A program made the position numbers and the translations under genes. 64,000 nucleotides of DNA, taken from positions 366,294-430,293 of the forward strand of contig JAFAYI010000006.1 of assembly GCA_019240475.1 (NCBI GenBank), given 5' to 3'. The stretch is from Acidobacteriaceae bacterium (GTDB taxonomy: Bacteria; Acidobacteriota; Terriglobia; Bryobacterales; Bryobacteraceae). The notes under the pieces are model-generated. The model was not told the DNA's origin, ran no database searches, and saw only the letters and a list, made by a program, of their open reading frames with translations. Position 1 is the first letter of the stretch. Each line of letters starts with the position of its first letter. Shown here piece by piece: positions 17,373-26,063 of this stretch.

Positions 17373-20017
17373 GATCCATTCGAGCCTTTCTACGCCGCCT
17401 CGCCGGGCTCTTCTCTCAACCCCGCTGGGAGCGCGAAATAGCGGCCGAGCTCGAAAGCCACCTGGAGCTTCACATCGCCGATAACGTGCGCTCCGGCATG
17501 AGCCCCCAGGAAGCTCGCCGGGTGGCTCTCCTGAAGCTCGGCGGGCTATCGGTCGCGCGCGAAACCTATCGCGATCGCGCCACCCTGCCCGCGCTCGAAA
17601 ACCTGCTCCTCGATCTGCGCTTCGCCGTGCGCCAATTTGCCCGCAATCCAGCCTTCGCGGTCACCGCCATTCTCGTCCTGTCGCTCGGAATCTGCGCCGC
17701 CTCCGCCATCTTCGCTTTCGTGGACGCTGCCCTCATCAAACCTCTGCCCTACAAAGATCCAGCTCGCCTCCTTGCCGTCGATGAAAGCACCGCCTCCTTC
17801 CCGCGCAACAACCTTTCGTATTTCGATTACCTCGATTGGAAACGGCTCAACACTACCCTCGCTTCGCTCGACGTCTACAAAGGTACCGGCTACCTTCTGA
17901 AAACGTCCGGCGCTGTCGAGCCGGTGAACGCTGCCGCGGTGAGCGCCGGCTTTTTCGATACTCTCGGCGTCGCACCCGCGCTCGGCCGTTTCTTCCACGC
18001 CGGAGAAGACCTGCGCGCCTCGCCCCTCACCGTCGTCCTCACTTACGCTTTCTGGCAAAAACACTACGGCGGCAGCCGCGGCATCATAGGCCGGCCGGTC
18101 ATTCTCAGCGGCGAGCAGTACACCATTGTCGGCGTGCTGCCCGCCGCGTTCCAGTTCGCACCGCGCGGCGACGCCCAACTCTGGACGGCCCTGCACCCCT
18201 CTACCGGGTGCGACACACGCCGGAGTTGCCACGATCTCGACGGCATCGCTCGCCTCAAACCTTCTGTTTCTCCTGCCGCGGCTCTCACCGAATTGAAAGC
18301 CATCGCCCTCCGCCTCGAGCGCCAGTACCCCGATTCCAACCGCGGCGCAAGCGCCAGCCTCGAACCTCTGTCGAATATCGTCGTCGGGCCTCTCGGCTCC
18401 ATTCTGCTCATGCTCATGGGTGGCGCGCTGCTGCTGCTCCTCATCGCCGTCGTCAATGTCGTTTCTCTCCTGCTGGTCCGGTCCGAAAGCCGCCGCCAGG
18501 AGATCGCCGTTCGCGCATCTCTCGGCGCATCTCGCGGGCGCATCGTCATGCAATTCCTCACCGAAGGCATCGTACTGATTGCCGCGTCTCTGGTCTTCGG
18601 CCTCGCCGGCGCGCAGGTCGCCGCCTCTCTGCTGCTGCGCCTGATTCCCGCGAACATGCTCGCCTTCGTACCCTTCCTGAGCGGCATTGGCTTGAACCTT
18701 CACGTCCTCGCGTTCGCGTCCCTGATCTCCTTGCTGTCCGCCCTCTGTTTCGCCCTTACTCCTTTGCTGCTGACCTCCGCTCGCGATCACCATGCTCCCA
18801 TGTCCGAAGGCGGCCGCTGGTCCGCCGGCCTTTCCTGGCGGCGCTTGGGATCGAAACTGGTCGTCGTCGAGTTCGCCACCGCCCTCGTCCTTTTGATCGG
18901 CGCCGGCCTGCTCGCCAAGAGTCTTTACCTGCTCCTTCACGTAGACATCGGTTTCCAATCCGCCCACCTTGCCGCCGTCTCCATTGCCGCCATGGATGTC
19001 CGTTACGCGAAGGACCCCCAGCAAATTGCTTTGGCCCGCGCGCTCGTCTCGGAGGTCTCCGCCCTGCCAGGAGTCCGGGGCGCCGCCCTCACTTCCGTGC
19101 TGCCCGTCACCTGCAACTGCAACACCGATTGGATTCGCGTCGTCGGCAAGCCCTTCGATGGCCGCCACTCCGATGTCCTCGAACGCGACGTTAGCTCCGA
19201 TTACTTGCACGCCATTGGCGCCACGCTCCTCGAAGGCCGTTACTTCACCGACTCGGAAGACGAGTCTCAGCCGAACGTCGTCATCGTCAACCAAACCTTC
19301 GCTCGCAAGTACTTTCCCGGCGAAGATCCCATTGGCCGCCGCATCGGCGATCTCAAACTCACGCCCAAATCCCTGCGCCAGATCGTCGGCGTCGTCGCTG
19401 ATCTCCGCGAAGGCTCCCTCGAAGAAGACATCTGGCCGGCCGAATATCTCCCCATCAATCAGGACCCGGATTCATACTTCTACCTGGTCGTGCATACTTC
19501 ACAAGACGAGCGCGCCTTTCTGCCGGAGCTCAGCGCCATGCTGCGCCGCAAGCACCCCGATCTCGGCATCTCCGAAGAAACCAGCATCAGCGATCAAATC
19601 GCCAATTCGCTCTCCGCCTATCTGCACCGCTCCTCGAGTTGGCTGGTCGGAGGCTTCGCCGCGCTCGCCTTGATACTCAGCGTCATCGGGCTCTACGGAG
19701 TCGTGGCGTACTCGGTGAGCCGGCGCCGGCGCGAAATCGGCGTACGGATGGCTTTAGGCGCGCAGGCGCAAACTGTCTATTGGATGGTTCTGCGCGAAGC
19801 GGGGTGGTTGATCTGTTTCGGAATCGTCGCCGGCGTGCTCGCCTCCATCGGCGTGTCGCGGATCCTTCGGCAAATGTTGTTCAATGTGCGCCCGTGGGAC
19901 GCCCCCACGCTTGTAGAAGTCAGCGCTCTCTTGGCCATTGCGGCTCTGCTCGCCACTTTCGCGCCCGCCCGCCGCGCCGCTCTGGTCAATCCCGTCGACG
20001 CTTTACGATCCGAATAG
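17369..20017 (+). CDS. ADOP-type MacB/FtsX permease with PadR-linked prefix domain
   Basis: An 882-residue membrane protein. Domains in order: an N-terminal soluble prefix (about 1-65, with AAELESHLELHIADNVRSGMSPQEARR) found in permeases paired with PadR; a first membrane helix with FAVTAILVLSLGICA; a MacB-type periplasmic domain; an FtsX three-helix block (about 350-470); a second MacB domain; and a final FtsX block ending in ALVNPVDALRSE. This duplicated layout defines ADOP. No ATPase gene is adjacent, hence the term orphan. I take the ATG at 17369, which overlaps the padR stop; the longer reading from 17312 lies within padR. Substrate unknown. Confidence 0.92.
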   Translation: MRSIRAFLRRLAGLFSQPRWEREIAAELESHLELHIADNVRSGMSPQEARRVALLKLGGLSVARETYRDRATLPALENLLLDLRFAVRQFARNPAFAVTAILVLSLGICAASAIFAFVDAALIKPLPYKDPARLLAVDESTASFPRNNLSYFDYLDWKRLNTTLASLDVYKGTGYLLKTSGAVEPVNAAAVSAGFFDTLGVAPALGRFFHAGEDLRASPLTVVLTYAFWQKHYGGSRGIIGRPVILSGEQYTIVGVLPAAFQFAPRGDAQLWTALHPSTGCDTRRSCHDLDGIARLKPSVSPAAALTELKAIALRLERQYPDSNRGASASLEPLSNIVVGPLGSILLMLMGGALLLLLIAVVNVVSLLLVRSESRRQEIAVRASLGASRGRIVMQFLTEGIVLIAASLVFGLAGAQVAASLLLRLIPANMLAFVPFLSGIGLNLHVLAFASLISLLSALCFALTPLLLTSARDHHAPMSEGGRWSAGLSWRRLGSKLVVVEFATALVLLIGAGLLAKSLYLLLHVDIGFQSAHLAAVSIAAMDVRYAKDPQQIALARALVSEVSALPGVRGAALTSVLPVTCNCNTDWIRVVGKPFDGRHSDVLERDVSSDYLHAIGATLLEGRYFTDSEDESQPNVVIVNQTFARKYFPGEDPIGRRIGDLKLTPKSLRQIVGVVADLREGSLEEDIWPAEYLPINQDPDSYFYLVVHTSQDERAFLPELSAMLRRKHPDLGISEETSISDQIANSLSAYLHRSSSWLVGGFAALALILSVIGLYGVVAYSVSRRRREIGVRMALGAQAQTVYWMVLREAGWLICFGIVAGVLASIGVSRILRQMLFNVRPWDAPTLVEVSALLAIAALLATFAPARRAALVNPVDALRSE

Positions 20018-20033
20018 CAATCGCCCGCTGCCC

Positions 20034-21056
20034 TCACCGAGACGTGCCCGCGGATGCTCCGCGTTCCGTCTCCGAGCCGTTCGGATTCGCCGCCGCTTCC
20101 GATGCCTCCGCCTGAGCGCCGCCCCGCCGGGATTTCCCCAATAGCTGGGCCTTCCAGCGCTCGCGAATGAATCCCAGGCAGAACAGCAGAAAGCTTTCGC
20201 TCTCGAACGCCTCGATTTTCCTGCCCCTCAGGCGCCAAAGCGGAACCTGCACCGCCGCTTCCGCCGCCTGCCGGTACATATAGAGCGGCACGTCGAGCAC
20301 CAGCCGCCGGCCATCGAACTCGCGATGCCGCGCCATCGCCTTGAACTTGCCGTGCCCCAGATGCCAGCGGCGGTGATACCGCTTCCGCATGCGCGCTTCC
20401 GGAACCTCGCAGTAGCAAATTACGTCCGGAACATACATCCCGTGGCCGCCGCTTCGCCACACCTTCAACTCCCAGTCGTAATCCTCCGTCGACCCCACGC
20501 CGCCCTTCACCCGTTGCGTCTCCGGGTCGAAGAACCCGCTTCGCTCGAACGCTCGCCGCCGCACCCCCAACGAAGCCGAAATCAGGCACACCGGATTTTC
20601 TTCGTCTACTCGAAACGCCTTATCCCCGCGATCCTGCAACGCCAGCGGCGCCACATCCGCCTTCAGCCACGAAGGCGGCGGCCGCTTCCATACCGGCAGC
20701 ACTTTGCCCCCGATAAAATCCGCCTCCGGATACCGGCTCAGCGCATCCCACATCCGCTGCAGCCAGTCGGGCGCAACCACCACATCGTCGTCGCAAAACG
20801 CCAGGGCGCTTCCCACCGCCGCGCGAATTCCCGCGTTGCGCCCATACGCCACGCCTTGCCGCCCTTCATACACATAGCGGACGCGGCTATCCGCCGCGGC
20901 ATGCTCCTGAACCTTCGCCGCCGTCCCGTCCTCCGAATGATTGTCCACGACAATCACCTCGTACTTCAGGCTGGTCTGCTGCTTCAGTAAAGCGCGCAAC
21001 GCTTCATCCAACAAGCCGCAACGGTTGTACGTTGCCATCACGACCGAAACGTCCAT
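20034..21056 (-). CDS. Family 2 glycosyltransferase
   Basis: A 340-residue GT-A fold glycosyltransferase. The N-terminus VSVVMATYNRC and IVVDNHSEDGT are the nucleotide-sugar binding strands. The DDD metal site is at 89-91 in FCDDDVVV, and the acceptor-side motif is STEDYDWEL near 210. The C-terminal third is basic and amphipathic without clear membrane helices, and ends in a low-complexity A/E/G/S tail. Such enzymes transfer a sugar to a lipid or polysaccharide acceptor at the inner membrane. No other polysaccharide genes are nearby, so the acceptor is unknown. It is convergent with the permease at 17369. Confidence 0.88.
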   Translation of the reverse strand: MDVSVVMATYNRCGLLDEALRALLKQQTSLKYEVIVVDNHSEDGTAAKVQEHAAADSRVRYVYEGRQGVAYGRNAGIRAAVGSALAFCDDDVVVAPDWLQRMWDALSRYPEADFIGGKVLPVWKRPPPSWLKADVAPLALQDRGDKAFRVDEENPVCLISASLGVRRRAFERSGFFDPETQRVKGGVGSTEDYDWELKVWRSGGHGMYVPDVICYCEVPEARMRKRYHRRWHLGHGKFKAMARHREFDGRRLVLDVPLYMYRQAAEAAVQVPLWRLRGRKIEAFESESFLLFCLGFIRERWKAQLLGKSRRGGAQAEASEAAANPNGSETERGASAGTSR

Positions 21057-21193
21057 TTGCCCTGCTTCCGCGTCTCCTCTTCCGTAGACGCGTCAAAAGG
21101 CAAAGCATAGCACTCGCATCTTGATGGGCTACCCCTCCAGAAACAGTACCGCCCTCACGCAACTTTGCCCGACAAGTTACGTCTAAGGGGCTC

Positions 21194-23617
21194 ATGACAG
21201 CCGCTCTCCTGCGCGACTTCGCCTTCGGTTTCCGTCTCCTGCTCAAGAACAGAGGCTTCGCCGCCATCGCCATCCTTGCCTTGGCCCTCGGCATCGGCCC
21301 CAACACCGCCATCTTCAGCATCATCTACGCCACTCTGCTCGCGCCCATGCCCTACCCCCACCCCGAGCAGCTCGTCATGGTGTGGTCCAAAATCCAAGGC
21401 CACCGCAACGGCATCGCCGCCGGCGATTATCTCGATTGGAAAAACCAGAGCCGCTCGTTTCAAGGCCTCTGGGCTGAATCCGGCGTTACCGCGAACCTCA
21501 CCGGCGCGGGCGAACCCGTCCAACTGCGAGCCACCGCCCTCACTCCAGGCATGCTGACCGGCTGGGGAGCGGGCATGCTGATGGGCCGCGACTTTCTCCC
21601 CCAGGAGGGCCAGCCCGGCAACGATCACGAAGCCGTTCTCATGCATAAGCTCTGGGTCAGCCGCTTCGGCGCGCGCCCCGACATCATTGGCCGGCGCATT
21701 CAGATCAACGCGCAGAGCTACACCGTCGTCGGCGTCCTCCCGCCCGGGCAGCAGGATCGCATGCCGAACGAACTCTATCTCCCGCTCGCCTTCCAGCCCG
21801 ACCAGATCAATCACGATTTCCATTGGCTGCTCGTGATGGGCCGCCTTAAACCCGGCGTCACCATCAAGCAGGCGCAATCCGAAATGGATTCCGTCACCAA
21901 GCACATCGGCAGCCTCTATCCGCAGGACAAAGGCTGGGGCGCAAGCGTCGAACCGCTGCGCAACGACTTCGTGCCCAAGGAACAGATCGAAGGCTTGTGG
22001 CTGCTGATGGGCGGCGTCGGCTTCGTGCTCTTGATCGCCTGCGCCAACGTCGCCAATCTCTTGCTTGCCAGAGGCACCGCCCGCCAGCGCGAGATCGCCG
22101 TCCGCGCCTCCATCGGCGCATCCCGCCCGCGTCTCATCAGCCAGCTATTGGCCGAAAGCCTTGCGCTCGCCTCCATGGGCGGCATTCTGGGCATCGCCCT
22201 CGGCTGGGCCATCCTCAAGCTCCTCATGGCGTGCCTGCCCGATCAAACTCTCCCCTCGGAAGCCGACGTCGCCCTGAACCTTCCGGTGCTGCTGTTCTCG
22301 CTCGCCGCCACCGTATTGGCCGGCGTGCTTGCCGGCTGCGCCCCATCCCTGCAGGCCGCCCGCTTGAATCTCAACGATGTCTTGAAGCAATCCTCCCGCT
22401 CCGTCAGCGCCGGCCGCTATTGGGCGCGCCGCATTCTGGTCGTCGCCGAATTTACCCTCGCGCTCGCCCTCCTCGCCGGGGCCGGCCTCGCCGTTCACAG
22501 CTTCTGGATCATCATGCAGCTCGACCTCGGGATTCGAATCGATCACATCCTCACCTTTTCTCTTCCCGTCCCCGACAATCAGTTCACACAAGCCGGCCAG
22601 ATCCGTAGCTTCTACTCCTCCATACTCGAAAAAATCAAAGCCGTCCCCGGCGTCTCGACTGCCGCCACTACTCTGGGCATGCCTCTCGAATACACCGGCT
22701 TCGGAATGCCCTTCTACATCGCCGGAAAGCCCTTCGCCAATCCCGTGGATCGTCCGGGCGCCGGCTTCCAGCCCGTCAGCCCCGAATACTTCGACGTCTT
22801 CGGCATTCGCCTTGTGCGTGGCCGCCACTTCGACGATCACGACACCGCCGGCAGCCCCCGGGTCGTCATGGTCGACGAAAATTTCGTGCGCAAATTCTTG
22901 AAAGGCGTCGATCCGCTCCGTCAGCGCGTTGTAATCGAGCAGCTCATTCCCGGCGTCCAGAAACTCGGCCCCGCCGTCGAGTGGCAAATCATCGGCGTCT
23001 TTCACACCGTTCAATATGGAGACCACCCCTCCGACGCCTTCCCCGTTATGTATGTCCCCTTCGCGCAAGTCCCATGGCCTTCGAGCAACATCGCCGTGGG
23101 CACCTCCGCAGACCCCGCGGCTATGACCAAGAGCATCGCCGCCGCCGTTCACTCCATCGCTCCCAACCTCCCCTTGGCGGACATCCAGACGATGGACCAA
23201 ATCGTCACCGCCACGCGCGCCTCCGACCGTTTCGCCACCGTTCTTCTGAGCTGCTTCGCGGCCGACGCCCTGCTCCTCGCCGCGCTCGGCATCTACGGCG
23301 TCTTTAGTTTTCTAGTCGAACAGCGCACTCACGAAATCGGTCTGCGCATGGCGCTCGGCGCAGGCCAGGGTCAAGTCATGCGCCTCGTCCTGTGGGAAGG
23401 AAGCGCTCTCGCTCTCGCCGGTCTTCTGTTCGGCGCTACCGGCGCGTGGCTGGTCGGCCGCGCCATGGCTTCGCTTCTCTATGGCGTCTCCGCAATCGAC
23501 CCTCAAGTCTTCGTGTGCGTCAGCGCGGTCCTGCTCGCCGCCGCCCTCCTCGCCTGCTACGTTCCCGCCCACAGCGCCGCGCGAGTCGATCCCATGCTCG
23601 CATTGCGCCAGGAATAA
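21194..23617 (+). CDS. ADOP-type MacB/FtsX permease
   Basis: An 807-residue duplicated permease. The first helix has GFAAIAILALALGIGPNTAI; the FtsX block around 280-400 contains ANLLLARGTARQREIAVRAS; the second half repeats the MacB and FtsX modules and ends VDPMLALRQE. It lacks the PadR-linked prefix domain and no padR gene precedes it. It closely resembles the partial permease at the left edge of the window and less closely the other two, suggesting a recent pair within this genome. AAGGGG lies 5 bases before the ATG. Substrate unknown. Confidence 0.92.
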   Translation: MTAALLRDFAFGFRLLLKNRGFAAIAILALALGIGPNTAIFSIIYATLLAPMPYPHPEQLVMVWSKIQGHRNGIAAGDYLDWKNQSRSFQGLWAESGVTANLTGAGEPVQLRATALTPGMLTGWGAGMLMGRDFLPQEGQPGNDHEAVLMHKLWVSRFGARPDIIGRRIQINAQSYTVVGVLPPGQQDRMPNELYLPLAFQPDQINHDFHWLLVMGRLKPGVTIKQAQSEMDSVTKHIGSLYPQDKGWGASVEPLRNDFVPKEQIEGLWLLMGGVGFVLLIACANVANLLLARGTARQREIAVRASIGASRPRLISQLLAESLALASMGGILGIALGWAILKLLMACLPDQTLPSEADVALNLPVLLFSLAATVLAGVLAGCAPSLQAARLNLNDVLKQSSRSVSAGRYWARRILVVAEFTLALALLAGAGLAVHSFWIIMQLDLGIRIDHILTFSLPVPDNQFTQAGQIRSFYSSILEKIKAVPGVSTAATTLGMPLEYTGFGMPFYIAGKPFANPVDRPGAGFQPVSPEYFDVFGIRLVRGRHFDDHDTAGSPRVVMVDENFVRKFLKGVDPLRQRVVIEQLIPGVQKLGPAVEWQIIGVFHTVQYGDHPSDAFPVMYVPFAQVPWPSSNIAVGTSADPAAMTKSIAAAVHSIAPNLPLADIQTMDQIVTATRASDRFATVLLSCFAADALLLAALGIYGVFSFLVEQRTHEIGLRMALGAGQGQVMRLVLWEGSALALAGLLFGATGAWLVGRAMASLLYGVSAIDPQVFVCVSAVLLAAALLACYVPAHSAARVDPMLALRQE

Positions 23618-23629
23618 TCGGCCGCCGAT

Positions 23630-23695
23630 TCACTCAACCGCGATCGTCACCTTGCCTCGCGCGTGACCGCTCTCTGGCAAGCAATCGCCGATTGC
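23630..23695 (-). pseudogene. Possible remnant: C-terminal tail of a zinc-type (MDR) dehydrogenase
   Basis: Twenty-one codons before a TGA at 23630 read with GDCLPESGHARGKVTIAVE at the end. The SGHARGKV tail resembles the last strand of quinone-oxidoreductase/MDR dehydrogenases. The rest of such a gene is absent: the AraC gene begins its 3' end 27 bases away. It may be the scar of a dehydrogenase once next to this regulator, but the match is short and could be chance. Confidence 0.35.
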
Positions 23696-23721
23696 CAGCC
23701 AGGTCGATGGCGACCGCATGG

Positions 23722-24573
23722 TCAAGCGTTCAGACCACGGATCTCTTTCGGCGAGAGACCAAGAATGCGCCGCATCTGATTCGCCAGATGGCTCTGGTGG
23801 GCAAAGCCGCTTTCGTGGGCGACGTCTTTGATAGATAAGCTGCTGCCGCACAAGAGCGCTTTGGCGCGTTCGACCCGGCGCTGAATCACGTATTGATGAA
23901 CGGGAACTCCGGTGCTTTGGCGGAATGCCCTCTTCAATTGGGACACACTCACGCCCACGATATCGGCGATCTCGCGAAGCGAGAGGTCGGTGGTCAGATT
24001 GTCTTCTATGTAAGCCAGCGCGCGCCTGAGTCTTCGGCCGCTGATACCCATACTGGTTGTGCCGGGAGCAGCGGGAAGCGAGCTGTGGCGGCGGAGCAAG
24101 GCGACAGCCAAGGCGGTCGCGAGGCTATCCAGGAATAACCGCCCGCTGGGATAACCGGCGTCTATTTCGGCCTTCAGCGCCCAACAGATATTTTCAATCT
24201 GCGGGTCCCGGATCTGAAAACGATCGACCAATTCCGGCCGGCTTCCATGCAAGCCCAACTCCTCGGCGACCTTCTCCAAGCACTCGGAATCGAGGGACAC
24301 GATCAGCGCCGTGTCGTGCTCCTTGGGCTCCCAGATGCACGGCGTGCCGGCCGGGACAATGTCGATGTCTCCGTGGACGCCCCATCCGCGATGTTTTTTT
24401 CTGCCGTGTTGGCAAGCCATGTAAACCGAACGCCCCACGTGAATCGCGAGCCGCGGCCTTAGAATGGCAGGACACTCCGACCGTCCGGGAGGATCGGTGA
24501 CGATCCCAGCGGAAAGAGTATAGGTACAGGTTTCAATTTGCGTGACGGTGGCCGTTACGCTCATCACCGTCAT
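23722..24573 (-). CDS. AraC family transcriptional regulator
   Basis: A 283-residue regulator. The N-terminal two thirds form a cupin-like sensing region. The C-terminal domain (about 180-283) has two helix-turn-helix motifs: LSLREIADIVGVSVSQLKRA, and then SIKDVAHESGFAHQSHLANQ followed by the closing LGLSPKEIRG. AraC proteins of this size usually activate a nearby catabolic or stress gene. No intact target lies beside it; only a possible dehydrogenase remnant sits just downstream, so the target may have been lost or be elsewhere. Confidence 0.9.
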   Translation of the reverse strand: MTVMSVTATVTQIETCTYTLSAGIVTDPPGRSECPAILRPRLAIHVGRSVYMACQHGRKKHRGWGVHGDIDIVPAGTPCIWEPKEHDTALIVSLDSECLEKVAEELGLHGSRPELVDRFQIRDPQIENICWALKAEIDAGYPSGRLFLDSLATALAVALLRRHSSLPAAPGTTSMGISGRRLRRALAYIEDNLTTDLSLREIADIVGVSVSQLKRAFRQSTGVPVHQYVIQRRVERAKALLCGSSLSIKDVAHESGFAHQSHLANQMRRILGLSPKEIRGLNA

Positions 24574-24745
24574 TATCCCGCCTCTTCAAAAGACCTCTGA
24601 AACGCTTCTCGCGTGCCTCGATTGTGCCATCCAAAGGGGTAACCGGTCGCTCATATTCGGCTCAGAAAGAGCAGAAACGGACCGAGTCGATACACAATTG
24701 GGGGCGCTGGGCGCCAAAACGCAAAGACTTGCCCGTGCGCTGAGG

Positions 24746-25096
24746 TTAGTGACTGGTTGGGCGTCGCCGTGGATCTCGCGACACGTATCCATTCAGCAAT
24801 TGCCGGTTGCTGGGGTTACAGTTCACGTAATAACCAGTCTGCGTTTCCGGCCTGTAAATCGAGCTTCCTTCTCTGCTGCCCTGGCAGGCGGATTCAATGG
24901 CGCGCAGAATATCGGCCCGGTTCGCAGTTCTGAAGTAGGGCCGCACGGGCTTAAGCCCATATCGCGCAGGGTCTCCGGTCATGGGCAGGAACTTGCGAAA
25001 TTCACTGCGCCGATCCGCAATACCTCGCTGGCTGCTGGTTGAGCAGCCGGCCAAGGCCAGAGCAAGCAAAATGGCGCATCGCGGCAATCGCATCAT
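24746..25096 (-). CDS. Small putative lipoprotein
   Basis: A protein of about 116 residues beginning MMRLPRCAILLALALAGCS: a short basic start, a hydrophobic core and a lipobox (LAGC), so it is probably lipid-anchored. The rest has no membrane helix; YRPETQTGYYVNCNPSNRQL near the C-terminus is the only distinctive stretch. AAAGG lies directly before the two adjacent ATG codons; the second (25093) has a better spacing than the first. An upstream in-frame ATG at 25114 lacks a ribosome site. I do not recognise the family. Confidence 0.65.
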   Translation of the reverse strand: MMRLPRCAILLALALAGCSTSSQRGIADRRSEFRKFLPMTGDPARYGLKPVRPYFRTANRADILRAIESACQGSREGSSIYRPETQTGYYVNCNPSNRQLLNGYVSRDPRRRPTSH

Positions 25097-25162
25097 CCTT
25101 TCATGATGCGGCACGGCGAGCGCAGGTGACGAGCTTGGAGCCCCGAATTATTAACGATCGAT

Positions 25163-25951
25163 TCAGTTGGGCTTCGCCGGGGCGATCGGCGGCTTCTCTA
25201 GCGCAGCGCCGAGCACCTTACCTTCTTCGCTTTCCTGCACGAAGGCGATGAGGCGCAAGTTCCGCGGGTCGACGTTCCCCTTGAGCTTTATTTCGAAATC
25301 CTTATCGAAACCTGTTCCGCTATCGAGCTTTCCCAACTTCTTGAGGTATTCGGCGACGGCCGTGTGCTTGAGGTGACGGCCGGCGTTCTCTCCGGCAACC
25401 ACCTGGCTCTCCGTATGGTCGAGAGCAACAGCTACATATACCGCGGCGCCACCTTTCACCGATGTTCCGGCGGTCATGATATGTCCACGGAGCGTGTCAC
25501 CATCGACGGATACCGAGCGCACCGCGACGGCCACTTTGGGCGTACCCGCCGCGCTCTCAAACGCCTGCTTCATTTGTTGAGCGTTTGACATGTTCACAAC
25601 GGCCGTTCCGTTTACGACCATTTGCGGCGTATACGGCTCGCCTATGTGCAGGGAGCGGCAATAGCCGTCCTGCCGTTGAGTAACCCACCCGAAGGAATAA
25701 GGATCTCTCCAGCCGTCGTGGTCCCAATAGTCGACGTGCTCGCTCAGAACGATCAGTTCGGCTCCGGGTTCGGGCTGCATGGCGTCCAGCTTGCGAAGGA
25801 CTTCATCGGCCGGCGGGCAGCTCGAACAACCTTCCGATGTGAAGAGTTCCACGAGAACAGGCGAGCGCGCCTTATTGGCGGGACTCGCCGCACGACCGAA
25901 ATTCGGTAAAGACACGACGAAAATTATAGTTAGGCCAGCGATAGTTTTCAC
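25163..25951 (-). CDS. DUF1223 secreted thioredoxin-fold protein
   Basis: A protein of about 262 residues with a signal peptide (GTG at 25951 gives VKTIAGLTIIFVVSLPNFGRA; GAGGG lies upstream; a TTG at 25972 is possible). The DUF1223 hallmark VELFTSEGCSSCPPAD, with a CxxC pair, follows immediately. Later motifs include SEHVDYWDHDGWRDP and YTPQMVVNG, also family-typical. The fold is thioredoxin-like and the protein is expected in the periplasm, but its redox role is not established. It is divergent from the permease at 26064. Confidence 0.88.
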   Translation of the reverse strand: MKTIAGLTIIFVVSLPNFGRAASPANKARSPVLVELFTSEGCSSCPPADEVLRKLDAMQPEPGAELIVLSEHVDYWDHDGWRDPYSFGWVTQRQDGYCRSLHIGEPYTPQMVVNGTAVVNMSNAQQMKQAFESAAGTPKVAVAVRSVSVDGDTLRGHIMTAGTSVKGGAAVYVAVALDHTESQVVAGENAGRHLKHTAVAEYLKKLGKLDSGTGFDKDFEIKLKGNVDPRNLRLIAFVQESEEGKVLGAALEKPPIAPAKPN

Positions 25952-26063
25952 AGAGAGACCCTCAGAACTCAATCCTGATCTCTAGTATCCATCTATTTTG
26001 CCGGGCCGGAGAGTTCTGATTGCTGCCAACGAAAGGACGCCGGGTTGCGTCAAAAGCGGGACA

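Noticed and set aside
17546..19294. Long minus-strand frame of 582 codons opposite the padR-linked permease
   Set aside because: Composition (G, D, E, Q repeats) is typical of antisense to GC-rich genes; the sense frame has full ADOP domain structure.
24574..24745. Search for a gene or RNA between the AraC gene and the lipoprotein gene
   Set aside because: The minus-strand frame here (24586-24792) has no ribosome site or recognisable product, and nothing folds convincingly.
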